Assembly (NCBI GenBank): GCA_902801165.1
Contig: CADCHI010000012.1
Location: forward strand, 1 to 49,237
From: an uncultured Eubacteriales bacterium
GTDB taxonomy: Bacteria > Bacillota > Clostridia > Christensenellales > Aristaeellaceae
Reading direction: 5' to 3'
DNA length: 49,237 nucleotides
How positions within the stretch are numbered: position 1 is the first letter of the stretch; the number at the start of each line of letters is the position of its first letter. The notes under the pieces are model-generated. The model saw only the letters and a list, made by a program, of their open reading frames with translations, was not told the DNA's origin and made no database searches. Position numbers and translations under genes: made by a program. Below are positions 1 to 7,843 of this stretch, one piece after another.

Positions 1-77
1 TAAACTCGCTTCCCGCTTCCTTGCCTTCGTCCATCTGGCGTCCATCCGTATTCTTCTTGCATAATCCCTCCGGATTT

Positions 78-95
78 GCATTTAGAAACACACTC
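78..95. repeat. MITE terminal repeat, solitary end
   Basis: This 18-base stretch (GCATTTAGAAACACACTC, followed by TA) is identical to the right terminal inverted repeat of the 241-bp element at 42735-42975, which is also followed by TA. Sequence to its left does not resemble the interior of that element, so this is either an isolated end or a divergent family member. Confidence 0.6.
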
Positions 96-97
96 TA

Positions 98-214
98 GGG
101 ATTAGGGAATAGGGATTAGGCAGATCAGTGGCTGCCGCGTTCCACCTGCAATCCTTTGTAAAGAAAAGGCGGCAGCAGCTATTTCCAGTCCCTAATTCCT
201 TATCCCTAATCCCT
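98..214. repeat. Inverted-repeat element with heptamer-like arms (copy A)
   Basis: The left arm is a run of GGGATTA/GGGAATA-like units (98-120) and the right arm (189-213) is its approximate reverse complement. An inner stem pairs GCTGCCGC with GCGGCAGC. The core GTGGCTGCCGCGTT recurs as GTGGCTGCTGCGTT inside the similarly built element at 32843-32992. It lies directly upstream of the ABC ATPase gene and would fold in the transcript leader. Confidence 0.7.
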
Positions 215-259
215 CTTTGGACGGGACAACCCACAATCAATACGAAAGGAATAAAGGAT

Positions 260-1738
260 ATGGCAAAGGTTCTTGAGGTAAAGAACGTGACCAAGACCTA
301 TCCGGGCGTGGTGGCGCTGGACAATGTGTCCTTCGACGTGGAGTACGGCGAGATCCTGGCGCTGATCGGCGAAAACGGCGCGGGAAAGTCCACCGTCATC
401 AAGACCATCGCCGGGGCCATCAACCCGGACAGCGGCACCATCGTCATCGACGGCAAGGCGTATGAGCACCTGACGCCCTCCATCGCTCGGGACGCGGGCG
501 TGGGCGTGGTGTACCAGGAATTGAACCTGGTGCCGTCGCTGAGCATCATGGAAAACATCTTCCTGGGCGAAAAGCTGGGCGGGCGCTTCATGCCCAACTT
601 CCGGGAGATGCGCAGGAAGGCCGAGGAGGTCATGGCCGACCTGGGCGTGAAGATCGACGTCTCCACCCAGGTGCAGATGCTGTCTACCGCCCAGATGCAG
701 ATCGTGGAGATCGCCAAGGCCGTGGTGAAGAACTGCAAGCTGCTCATCATGGACGAGCCCAGCGCCTCCATCCCCATGGCCGAGGTGCAGAACATGTTTC
801 GCATCGTGCGGCGCCTGAAGGAAAAGGGAGTGGCCATCATCTACATCAGCCACCGCCTGGAGGAGCTGTTCGAGCTGTGCGACCGGGTGACGGTGTTCCG
901 GGACGGCCAGTATGTGGTGACCCGCAACGTGGCGGACATCACCAAGCAGGACCTCATCAAGTACATGATCGGCCGCGAGTTGACCGAGAAGTTCCCGGAG
1001 CGAAACGTGACCATCGGCGAGCCGGTGCTCCAGGTGAAGGACCTGACCGGCAACGGCGACTTCCACATCAACCTCGAACTGAAGAAGGGCGAGATCCTCG
1101 GCCTGGCGGGCCTGGTGGGCGCGGGCAGGACGGAACTGGCCAAGATGCTCTGCGGCGACGTGAAGCCCGATTCCGGCGAGATCGTCATACAGGGCAGGCG
1201 CATGAAGGCCGCCTCCGCCGCCGACGGCGTGGAGCTGGGCATCGGCCTGGTGCCCGAGGACCGCAAGAACGAGGGCGTGTTCCTGGAATACACCATCGAG
1301 TGGAACATCCCCATCATGAGCATGAAGAAGATCAGCAAGCTGGGCTTCATTAACTTTAAGAAGGCCGACGAGTTGACGGACACCTACGTGAAGACCCTGG
1401 ATGTCAAGACGCCCACCGTCAAGCAGCAGGTGAAGAACCTGTCCGGCGGCAACCAGCAGAAGGTGGTCGTGGCGAAGGTGCTGGCGGCGCAGAACGACGT
1501 GCTGATCTTCGACGAGCCCACCCGGGGCATCGACGTTGGCGCGAAGCGGGAGATCTACCTGTTGATGAACCGGCTGGTGGAGCAGGGTAAGTCGATCCTG
1601 ATGATCTCCTCGGAGATGGAGGAGCTGCTGGGCATGAGCGACCGCATCGTGGTGCTGCACGAGGGCGTGGTGGCCGGCGAACTCCAAAAGGACGAATTCT
1701 CGCAGGACCGGGTGCTGGAACTGGCGTCCGGCATGTAA
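260..1738 (+). CDS. Ribose/galactose-type (CUT2) ABC transporter ATP-binding protein
   Basis: This 492-residue tandem ABC ATPase matches RbsA/MglA/XylG in size and layout. The N-terminal half has Walker A GENGAGKST, the degenerate CUT2 signature LSTAQMQ and Walker B LLIMDEPSAS. The C-terminal half has a degenerate P-loop (GLVGAGRTE), signature LSGGNQQK and Walker B VLIFDEPTRGID. The ATG at 260 is chosen because it follows a GAAAGGA ribosome site and begins the conserved fold; in-frame sequence upstream is repeat DNA. It would energise uptake through the membrane protein encoded next, which is interrupted. The binding protein is not in the window and probably lies to the left. The substrate cannot be read from the sequence: CUT2 systems usually carry sugars, but the downstream decarboxylase genes leave room for another compound. 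Confidence 0.9.
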   Translation: MAKVLEVKNVTKTYPGVVALDNVSFDVEYGEILALIGENGAGKSTVIKTIAGAINPDSGTIVIDGKAYEHLTPSIARDAGVGVVYQELNLVPSLSIMENIFLGEKLGGRFMPNFREMRRKAEEVMADLGVKIDVSTQVQMLSTAQMQIVEIAKAVVKNCKLLIMDEPSASIPMAEVQNMFRIVRRLKEKGVAIIYISHRLEELFELCDRVTVFRDGQYVVTRNVADITKQDLIKYMIGRELTEKFPERNVTIGEPVLQVKDLTGNGDFHINLELKKGEILGLAGLVGAGRTELAKMLCGDVKPDSGEIVIQGRRMKAASAADGVELGIGLVPEDRKNEGVFLEYTIEWNIPIMSMKKISKLGFINFKKADELTDTYVKTLDVKTPTVKQQVKNLSGGNQQKVVVAKVLAAQNDVLIFDEPTRGIDVGAKREIYLLMNRLVEQGKSILMISSEMEELLGMSDRIVVLHEGVVAGELQKDEFSQDRVLELASGM

Positions 1739-1840
1739 GCGGGCGGGGCCCGCGCCTGTCGGCTGCCGCGCGGTCAAGCGCAAGCGCTCGCGGCGGCGTG
1801 GGTACAAAGACACAATAGATTGATATGGGGGATGTATTCC

Positions 1841-2824
1841 ATGAAAAAGCTGATTGATTTTGGTCGCAAGAACCTGGCGTGGGTGCTGCTGGTGGTCATC
1901 TGCATCATCTTCTCCTTCACCAGCAACAACTTCCTGACGCTGACGAACCTGCTGAATATCCTGAACCAGAACGCCTACATCATCATCGCCACCTACGGCA
2001 TCGCGCTGATCATGATGTCCGGCGGCCTGGACATGTCCGTGGGCTACATGATGTCCATCTGCGGCGTGCTGGCGGCCATGATGATCCTGGCCGGCGTGCC
2101 GGTGTTCCTCGCCTGCATCATCACGATCCTGGTGGCTGTCTGCTTCGGCGCGCTGGGCACGCTGCTGGAACAGCTGCTGCAGCTGCCCCGCATCTTCGTG
2201 TCCATCGGACTGAGCACCGTGTACCAGGGCATCGCCTAGGTCATCACCAACTCCAAGACCATCTCCGGCCTGCCGCAGTCCTTCAAGGTGCTGGGCCAGG
2301 GCACGATCTTCCATCCCAGCCTGACCTACGCCACCCTCATCATGATCGTGTTCGGCATCGTCATGAGCATCGTCATGGACCGCACCTACTTCGGCCGCTA
2401 CGTGTTCGCCCTTGGCGGCAATGAGAACGCCGCGCGGCTGGCGGGCATCAACGTCAAGCACATGAAGTACGCCATCGGCTGCATCGCGGGCTTCTTCTGC
2501 GGCCTTGGCGCGCTGATCCTCACCAGCCGCGTCGGCGCGGCGGCGGCCTCCACCGCGGCAGGCACGGAGATCACCGTGCTGACCGGCGTGCTGGTGGGCG
2601 GCGTGTCCGTCCGCGGCGGCGACGGCAAGATCGCCAACTGCATCGCGGGCGTGCTGATCATGGGCCTTCTGACCAACGGCATGCAGCTGGCGGGCCTGAA
2701 CACCTACTACCAGTACATCGCCAAGGGCGCGATGATGCTGCTGGTGATGTGGTTCGACGCCTTCCAGATCAAGCGCCGCGCCATTGCCGCCAACAAGCGC
2801 AAGGAAGAGCGCGCCGCGGCATAA
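1841..2824 (+). pseudogene. CUT2 ABC transporter permease (RbsC-like), interrupted by an amber codon
   Basis: Read through, the frame gives a normal 327-residue RbsC-type permease with many hydrophobic helices and the family motif SGGLDMSVG near residue 60. Codon 133 (2237-2239) is TAG; the same frame resumes at once and runs to TAA at 2824 with good conservation, so one substitution explains the break. At this position (after VYQGIA) relatives often have an aromatic residue, and TAG is one base from TAT or TAC. TAG is an ordinary stop elsewhere in the window (for example 30905-30907), so recoding is unlikely. The start at 1841 follows a GGGGGATG stretch. Without suppression the importer should be dead; a sequencing or assembly error is the alternative. 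Confidence 0.85.
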
Positions 2825-2842
2825 ACGCACCGGAGGACGACT

Positions 2843-4315
2843 ATGAACAACAGGATAACCAGCCTGCGCGATGCCCTGGACTTTCTCCGGGGCATGCCGG
2901 GCCAGTTGATCGAGACGAACGTGGTGGTGGACCCCGCCGCGGAGCTCTCTGGCGTATACCGCTATGTAGGCGCGGGTGGCACGGTCATGCGCCCCACGAC
3001 GGTGGACGGCCCGGCGATGCTCTTCCACAACGTGAAGGGCCATCCCGGAGCCAGCGTGGCCATCGGCCTGATGGCGAGCCGGGAGCGCGTGGCGCGGCTG
3101 TTCGGGTGTAAAAAGGTGGAGCTGGCCCACGTCATCCGGCGCTGCGCGGAGAACCCCATCACGCCCGTATTGGGCGAGGGCCCCGCGCCTTGCCAGCAGG
3201 TGGTGCACCGGGCGACGGACGCGGACTTCGACCTGTTCAGGCTCATCCCCGCGCCGACGAACACCCCTGTGGACGCCGGCCCGTACATCACGCTGGGCAT
3301 GTGCTACGCCACCCACCCGGACACCGGACTTTCGGACGTGACCATCCACCGCATGTGCATCCAGTCGAGGGACGAGCTGTCCATCTTCCTCCAGCCCGGT
3401 TCCCGCCACATCGGCGCGATGGCCGAGCGCGCGACGGAACTGAACCGGCCCCTGCCGATTTCGGTGTCCATCGGCGTGGACCCGGCGGTGTCTGTGTGCT
3501 CCTGCTTCGAGCCGCCCACCACGCCGCTGGGCTTCAACGAGCTGTCCATCGCTGGGGCGCTTCGTGGCGAGCCGGTGAAGATGGTGAAGTGCCTGACTGT
3601 CGACGAGCAGGACATCGCCAACGCGGAGTACGTCATCGAGGGCGAGATCCTGCCCGGCAGCAACCACGTCATCGAGGACCAGAACAGTCACACCGGCTAC
3701 GCCATGCCGGAATTCCCCGGCTACAACGGCAAGGCCAGCCACGAGTGCTGGCTGCTCAAGGTCAAGGCCGTGACCCACCGGGCGGACCCCATCATGCAGA
3801 CCTGCATCGGCCCCAGCGAGGAGCACGTGAACATGGCGGGACTGCCCACCGAGGCCAGCATATTCAGCCTCATCGACCGGGCCCTGCCGGGCAAGGTGAC
3901 GAACGTCTACGCCCACCGCTCCGGCGGTGGAAAGTACATGGCTATCCTGCAATGCAAGAAGACCGTGCATACCGACGAGGGCAAGCAGCGGCAGGCCGCC
4001 CTGCTGGCGTTCTCGGCGTTCCCGGAACTCAAGCATGTCATCCTGGTGGACGAGGACGTGGACATCTTCGACACCAACGACGTACTGTGGGCCATGAACA
4101 CCCGCTTCCAGGGGGACCGGGACATCATCGCCATCCCCGGCGTGCGCTGCCACCCGCTAGACCCCAGCGCCAGCCCGGAGTACAGCCCGTCGATACGGGA
4201 TGTGGGCGTCTCCTGCAAGACCATATTCGACTGCACCGTTCCCTTCGATCAGAAGGACCGATTCATAAGGGCGCCGTTCATGGCGCTCGACCCGGAGAAG
4301 TGGCTGCATGGCTGA
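2843..4315 (+). CDS. UbiD-family prenyl-FMN-dependent decarboxylase (LpdC/gallate-decarboxylase-like)
   Basis: This 490-residue protein has UbiD landmarks: an N-terminal segment ETNVVVDP, the FHNVKGHP strand, an AEYVIEGEILPG stretch and the acidic motif MPEFPGYNG, then GPSEEH. UbiD enzymes reversibly decarboxylate unsaturated or aromatic acids using prenylated FMN made by UbiX. From memory, the PEFPGYNG form is nearer to hydroxyarylate/gallate (LpdC) enzymes than to ubiquinone UbiD, and the LpdD-like gene two positions downstream fits that. It starts 18 bp after the permease with a CGGAGGA ribosome site and overlaps the UbiX gene by 8 bp, so the proteins are probably made together. Family is secure; the exact substrate is not. 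Confidence 0.88.
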   Translation: MNNRITSLRDALDFLRGMPGQLIETNVVVDPAAELSGVYRYVGAGGTVMRPTTVDGPAMLFHNVKGHPGASVAIGLMASRERVARLFGCKKVELAHVIRRCAENPITPVLGEGPAPCQQVVHRATDADFDLFRLIPAPTNTPVDAGPYITLGMCYATHPDTGLSDVTIHRMCIQSRDELSIFLQPGSRHIGAMAERATELNRPLPISVSIGVDPAVSVCSCFEPPTTPLGFNELSIAGALRGEPVKMVKCLTVDEQDIANAEYVIEGEILPGSNHVIEDQNSHTGYAMPEFPGYNGKASHECWLLKVKAVTHRADPIMQTCIGPSEEHVNMAGLPTEASIFSLIDRALPGKVTNVYAHRSGGGKYMAILQCKKTVHTDEGKQRQAALLAFSAFPELKHVILVDEDVDIFDTNDVLWAMNTRFQGDRDIIAIPGVRCHPLDPSASPEYSPSIRDVGVSCKTIFDCTVPFDQKDRFIRAPFMALDPEKWLHG

Positions 4316-4889
4316 GCGATTGATCATCGGCATGAGCGGAGCGTCCGGCGCTCCGCTCACTGTCGAATTATTGAGGCAATTGAGAGAACGTCACCCGGAG
4401 GTGGAGTCCCATCTCGTGGTGACGCGAAGCGCCGGGGCGACGCTGGAGGCCGAGTGCGACATCACGCTTGAACAGATGAAGGCGCTGGCCTCGGTATGGC
4501 ACGACAACGACGCCATCGGCGCGTCCATCGCCAGCGGGTCCTTCAAGACCCTGGGCATGATCGTCGTGCCGTGCAGCATGAAGACCGTGGCGGGCATCGT
4601 GTCCGGCTATTCGGACAACCTGCTGCTGCGGGCGGCGGACGTGTGCCTGAAGGAGCGACGGAAGCTGGTGCTGGTGGCGCGGGAGACGCCGCTGTCCACC
4701 GTTCACCTGCGCAACCTGTACGAGGCCAGCCGGCTCGGCGCGGTGATCCTGCCGCCGGTGCCTGCCTATTACCGAAGGCCGCTGACCCTGGAGGAATGCA
4801 CCGCCTATACCGTGCGGCGCGTCCTCGGCCAGTTTGATTTGGATGACGACGGCTATGAATGGCAGGGGATGAGTACCCATGAGGAATGA
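4308..4889 (+). CDS. ubiX: UbiX-family flavin prenyltransferase
   Basis: The protein has 193 residues, the normal UbiX length. It opens with GMSGASGAPL, the FMN-binding loop, and has a CSMKT motif that contacts the prenyl phosphate, followed by RAADVCLKERRKLVLVARETPL and a C-terminal LPPVPAYYRRP, all typical of UbiX/Pad1/LpdB. It transfers a dimethylallyl group to reduced FMN, making the cofactor used by the UbiD protein encoded just upstream. The 8-bp overlap with that gene and the 11-bp overlap with the next indicate translational coupling. A bacterium without aerobic ubiquinone synthesis would use this for catabolic or detoxifying decarboxylation. Confidence 0.93.
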   Translation: MAERLIIGMSGASGAPLTVELLRQLRERHPEVESHLVVTRSAGATLEAECDITLEQMKALASVWHDNDAIGASIASGSFKTLGMIVVPCSMKTVAGIVSGYSDNLLLRAADVCLKERRKLVLVARETPLSTVHLRNLYEASRLGAVILPPVPAYYRRPLTLEECTAYTVRRVLGQFDLDDDGYEWQGMSTHEE

Positions 4890-5238
4890 GGTCAGACACA
4901 TTCGCCTCTCGCGGGATTGCCTTGGCAGGTCGATCGAGGTCGAGACGATGGCGTTTCATGAAGGGGTTCACATCTCGGTCTATGGCGGCGACCTGGGCCA
5001 TATCGGCGCGGTCAGCATTGTAGAGCCGGGCGGACAGGTCGAGACGATCCAGTTTCCCGGCCATCGGGATGCCGTGGTCAGCGAAGCCTGGGCGAGGGCG
5101 CTCGCGGAGCTTGGCGCGGCTCCGATTGTCGTCGAGGCCGGCATTCACTTTGACGGGCTGCAAAGGGATGAGATTCGCGAGGTCCTGGACAAAACGGACG
5201 AACTGCTGGAACGGATGCGCGACGCGCTGAGGGAATAA
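4879..5238 (+). CDS. LpdD-like prenyl-FMN chaperone / decarboxylase accessory subunit
   Basis: This 119-residue protein carries HISVYGGDLGHIGAVSI, FPGHRDAVVSEAWA and VEAGIHFDG stretches. They resemble the subunit-D proteins that accompany LpdB/LpdC-type hydroxybenzoate and gallate decarboxylases and are thought to help load prenylated FMN. It overlaps the ubiX gene by 11 bp, giving the order UbiD-UbiX-D. The family call rests on recalled motifs plus the diagnostic neighbourhood. No membrane segment or signal peptide is visible, so it should be cytosolic. The operon probably ends here, because the next gene has its own promoter. Confidence 0.7.
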   Translation: MRNEVRHIRLSRDCLGRSIEVETMAFHEGVHISVYGGDLGHIGAVSIVEPGGQVETIQFPGHRDAVVSEAWARALAELGAAPIVVEAGIHFDGLQRDEIREVLDKTDELLERMRDALRE

Positions 5239-5282
5239 TCAGAAAAATCAGGTGCTTTCCTCAATTTTACAAACTTCCCGTC

Positions 5283-5311
5283 TTGAAAACACAGGACCGG
5301 CGGTGTATAAT
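5283..5311 (+). promoter_or_regulatory. Vegetative promoter of the eight-gene operon
   Basis: TTGAAA (5283-5288), a 17-bp spacer and TATAAT (5306-5311) make a near-consensus sigma-A promoter. It would produce a leader of roughly 140 nt before the first methyltransferase. Confidence 0.8.
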
Positions 5312-5338
5312 GGTAAGCGAAGACTAACAATACCCTTC

Positions 5339-5382
5339 GCCCATCCCACAGTGAGCCAAAGATGGACGGCTGTGCGGTGGGC
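5339..5382 (+). promoter_or_regulatory. Leader hairpin upstream of the methyltransferase operon
   Basis: GCCCATCCCACAG (5339-5351) pairs imperfectly with CTGTGCGGTGGGC (5370-5382), with extra pairing of AGCC and GGCT inside. It lies between the promoter and the first gene. There is no uridine tract after it, so it is not a clear terminator and may be a pausing or regulatory element. Confidence 0.45.
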
Positions 5383-5400
5383 TTTCACTTTAGACAAAGG

Positions 5401-5414
5401 TTAGGATAATCTAA
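5401..5414. promoter_or_regulatory. TTAG-N6-CTAA palindrome, candidate DtxR/IdeR-type operator
   Basis: TTAGGATAATCTAA has the same TTAG-N6-CTAA form as the three sites at 11638, 11660 and 11785. It lies about 90 bp downstream of the -10 box and 43 bp before the chosen start codon. A weak second promoter (TTTCAC-16-GATAAT) could overlap it. The operator role is inferred. Confidence 0.45.
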
Positions 5415-5456
5415 TGAATAATCGCCGATCTGCGGGCGACATGAGGAGTGAGCGAA

Positions 5457-6077
5457 TTGAAGGACTACAAGGCATTGTCCAAGAGGCATTTTGATGGGCA
5501 GGCGGCTGAATACGATCAGCGAGACACCTATTACTACTCCCAGAACGGAAAGATCAGCTGTCGTGACATCGCGGCGCAGATCAAAGGCATCGCCTATGGA
5601 GCGCTGCTGGACGTGGGCTGCGGAACCGGGTTCCTGATCGACATCCTGACGAAGCAGAGGACCGCGAAATACTGCGGCGTGGACCTCTCGGACGAGATGA
5701 TCCGCGTGGCGAGGGACAAGGGGATTCGCGGCGCGGCGTTCACGGTGGGTTCCGCTGACAGGCTGCCGTATCCCGATGAGAGCTTCGACATCGTCACCTG
5801 CTCCCAGAGCTTTCATCACTACCCCTATCCCGAGAAGGCCATGGGGGAGGCGAAGCGCGTGCTGAAGCCCGGCGGGCTGTATATTCTTTCGGATACGGGA
5901 ATCGGGGGCCTCGGCGGGTGGATCGACAATCACATCCTCTTTAAGTTGATGAAGAGCGGCGATTGCCATACCACGAACCGCAGGGGAATCGAGAAGATGA
6001 TGCAAAGAGCCGGGTTCATGATTGCGGATTCCCGACAGGTGAAGGGCATGATCTATACCGTCACCGGGAAGAAGTGA
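5457..6077 (+). CDS. Class I SAM-dependent methyltransferase (first of three)
   Basis: A 206-residue Rossmann-fold methyltransferase. Motif I is LLDVGCGTGF (about residues 46-55), the acidic SAM-ribose residue lies in CGVDLSDEM, and motifs II/III follow at SFDIVTCSQSFHHYPYPE and RVLKPGGLYILSD. TTG at 5457 is preferred because AGGAG ends 8 bp upstream; a GTG at 5448 is in frame but overlaps that site. The substrate is unknown; the SFHHYP pattern is typical of small-molecule or UbiE-like methyltransferases. It is the first gene of a compact operon and sits behind a promoter, a leader hairpin and a candidate metal-repressor site. Confidence 0.85.
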   Translation: MKDYKALSKRHFDGQAAEYDQRDTYYYSQNGKISCRDIAAQIKGIAYGALLDVGCGTGFLIDILTKQRTAKYCGVDLSDEMIRVARDKGIRGAAFTVGSADRLPYPDESFDIVTCSQSFHHYPYPEKAMGEAKRVLKPGGLYILSDTGIGGLGGWIDNHILFKLMKSGDCHTTNRRGIEKMMQRAGFMIADSRQVKGMIYTVTGKK

Positions 6078-6129
6078 ACCGGCGTCCATGCGCCTGCGCG
6101 CATTCAACCACGATCGGGAGGGGATCACC

Positions 6130-6627
6130 ATGCTCTTGACGGTTTTTCTGGCAATCGTGTTCTGCGCGGCCATGACCCTGCTGCTGATCGCGGCGGTGGC
6201 CTTCGTTCAGGACGAGCGGCTTTTCTCGTCCGCGCCGAAGGAGGCCCAGGCACTGATCAAGCCGAGGGACGAGGAGCTGTTCCATGGCGCCCGGGTCATG
6301 GGATGGGTGATGATGATTATCGGCGCACTGTTGATACTGGGCGTGGGCGTGGTTGCCATCTGGGACGGCTTCCGAAGCGGCTATTCCTTCGCGGGATTCT
6401 TCCTGCGGTTTGTGTCGATCTTCACGGTCTACAAGGTCTATGACATGATTTTCTTCGATGGGTTCCTCCTTTGCAAATACCGCTTCTTCCAGCACTACTA
6501 CCCCGAGACGGAGCAGGCGCTTACCGGCAGAAAGTACGGGTTCAACCTCAAGAGCCAGCTGTTGAAGCTGCTGGTCATATTCCCCGGGGCCTCCGCGCTC
6601 GCGGCGTGGATATGTAATTTGTTCTAA
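6130..6627 (+). CDS. Small multi-pass membrane protein, paralogue of the one at 7348
   Basis: The protein has 165 residues, with an N-terminal hydrophobic helix, a charged loop (RLFSSAPKEAQ), two further membrane helices and a C-terminal hydrophobic segment. The block YDMIFFDGFLLCKYRFF aligns with YDGIVIDRLWVGHSAFW in the protein from 7348-7824, so the two are diverged members of one family. The ATG at 6130 follows GGGAGGGG; an upstream in-frame ATG at 6088 has no good ribosome site. I do not recognise a characterised family. Two such proteins among methyltransferases suggest a membrane-associated pathway or a lipid/quinone-like substrate (inference). An 18-bp duplication covers its last six codons. 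Confidence 0.75.
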   Translation: MLLTVFLAIVFCAAMTLLLIAAVAFVQDERLFSSAPKEAQALIKPRDEELFHGARVMGWVMMIIGALLILGVGVVAIWDGFRSGYSFAGFFLRFVSIFTVYKVYDMIFFDGFLLCKYRFFQHYYPETEQALTGRKYGFNLKSQLLKLLVIFPGASALAAWICNLF

Positions 6628-6645
6628 ATATGTACTTTGTTCTAA
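6610..6645 (+). repeat. 18-bp tandem duplication across the stop codon
   Basis: ATATGTAATTTGTTCTAA (6610-6627) is followed directly by ATATGTACTTTGTTCTAA (6628-6645), with one mismatch. The first copy encodes ICNLF and the stop of the membrane protein. The second supplies the spacer before the next gene, and its end overlaps that gene's AAGAAGG ribosome site. Confidence 0.9.
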
Positions 6646-6658
6646 GAAGGTGAAAATC

Positions 6659-7342
6659 GTGACAGACAGACACTCGGAGATCCGGAACGCCTACAGGCAG
6701 ACTGGAGGCCATGTCAGCCTGTACGACGGCATGATGACCTATTCCACCTTCCTGGGGAAGGCGATCTGCCGAATCGTGTGGAACATGGACGGCGAAAAGA
6801 ACTACACCTACCTGGAGCGCGCGCTGTCCGGCGTGCCGGAGGGGTTTGCCGGGAAGCTGCTGGAGGTGCCGGTGGGTACGGGCGTGCTGACCATGCCGGT
6901 CTATCGGAGACTTCCCGGCGCGGACATCACCTGCCTGGACTATTCGCCGGACATGATGTCGGCGGCACAGGCGCGGGCGGAGGGCATGGGCCTTGAAAAC
7001 GTCCGCTTTGTGCAGGGAGATGTCGGCGCGCTGCCATTCGATGACGCGAGCTTCGACATCGTGCTCTCCCTCAACGGCTTTCACGCCTTCCCGGACAAGG
7101 AGGCGGCCTGGCGCGAGACCTTCCGGGTGCTCAAGCCCGGCGGCACCTTCTGCGGCTGCTTCTACATCCGGGGCGGCTGCGGCCGGACCGACTGGTTCAT
7201 CAGGCACCTCTACCAGCCCAAGGGCTTCTTCACGCCGCCCTACGAGACCGAGGCGAGCCTGAGGGAGCGGCTTTCAAAGCTGTATACGGAAGCGGAAGTG
7301 ACCCGCGTCGAAGGCATCGCCTGCTTCCGGTGCAGGAAGTGA
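6659..7342 (+). CDS. Class I SAM-dependent methyltransferase (second of three)
   Basis: A 227-residue methyltransferase with motif I LLEVPVGTGVLT; proline replaces the usual glycine near the SAM loop, as in some UbiE-like enzymes. It continues with ITCLDYSPDMM, FVQGDVGALPFDDASFDIV and RVLKPGGTFCGCFYIRGG. GTG at 6659 is chosen because AAGAAGG lies 8 bp upstream; another GTG at 6650 overlaps that site. The C-terminal region contains FIRHLYQPKGFFTPP. No substrate can be assigned. It lies between the two paralogous membrane protein genes, repeating a methyltransferase/membrane-protein pair and suggesting that the unit was duplicated. Confidence 0.85.
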   Translation: MTDRHSEIRNAYRQTGGHVSLYDGMMTYSTFLGKAICRIVWNMDGEKNYTYLERALSGVPEGFAGKLLEVPVGTGVLTMPVYRRLPGADITCLDYSPDMMSAAQARAEGMGLENVRFVQGDVGALPFDDASFDIVLSLNGFHAFPDKEAAWRETFRVLKPGGTFCGCFYIRGGCGRTDWFIRHLYQPKGFFTPPYETEASLRERLSKLYTEAEVTRVEGIACFRCRK

Positions 7343-7347
7343 GCGCC

Positions 7348-7824
7348 ATGATTGTCATTCAACTGATGCTGTACTGCGCCCTGTTCACGTGGATGGTGAA
7401 GCTGGGCGTGGGGAACAGTCCGCTGAACGGCCTGTTCTTCTATCCAAAGCCCGTGCAGGAGAGGGTGTACGCGCTGGGACTGACGGACCGTGAGACCGTC
7501 GGCCGGCGGAGGAAGCGGTTCATGACCGCCTTCTTCGCGGTCATGGCGGCGGCGCTCGTGCTGATCATCCGCGCCTGGAATGATATCCACGAGTTTTGGG
7601 CTGCCTACTGGCAAGTCCTGCTTTTCCTTGAAGTGATGAACTGGTACGATGGGATTGTGATCGACCGCCTGTGGGTCGGCCACAGCGCCTTCTGGGTCAT
7701 TCCGGGCACGGAGGACATTCCCTTCGTGCAGACCTGGCCGCAGGTGCTGAAAAAGCGGGTGATCCTGACGGGCATCTGGGTCGCCGGCGCCGCCATCGTC
7801 GCGGGGATCGTGGCGCTCATCTGA
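7348..7824 (+). CDS. Small multi-pass membrane protein, paralogue of the one at 6130
   Basis: This 158-residue protein has an N-terminal helix (IQLMLYCALFTWMVKLGVG), a basic loop (ETVGRRRKRF), a strongly hydrophobic helix, the WYDGIVIDRLWVGHSAFW block shared with the protein at 6130-6627, and a C-terminal helix ending in VAGIVALI. ATG at 7348 follows CAGGAAG at a proper distance and lies 5 bp after the previous stop. No characterised family was recognised. Its position before the ATC-hydrolase-like genes and its similarity to the other membrane protein argue for a shared membrane-linked role. Confidence 0.75.
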   Translation: MIVIQLMLYCALFTWMVKLGVGNSPLNGLFFYPKPVQERVYALGLTDRETVGRRRKRFMTAFFAVMAAALVLIIRAWNDIHEFWAAYWQVLLFLEVMNWYDGIVIDRLWVGHSAFWVIPGTEDIPFVQTWPQVLKKRVILTGIWVAGAAIVAGIVALI

Positions 7825-7843
7825 ATGGGAGGAAAGTCGAAAA

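Noticed and set aside
1841-2824. TAG recoding to an amino acid in the permease
   Set aside because: Other intact genes in the window end in TAG (for example at 30905-30907 and 48985-48987), so reassignment is unlikely.
206-4153. A 1315-codon open frame antisense to the ABC and UbiD genes
   Set aside because: Its translation is low-complexity (His, Ala, Val, Gly, Arg and Asp rich) without domains; it is a by-product of high GC and of the codon bias on the sense strand.
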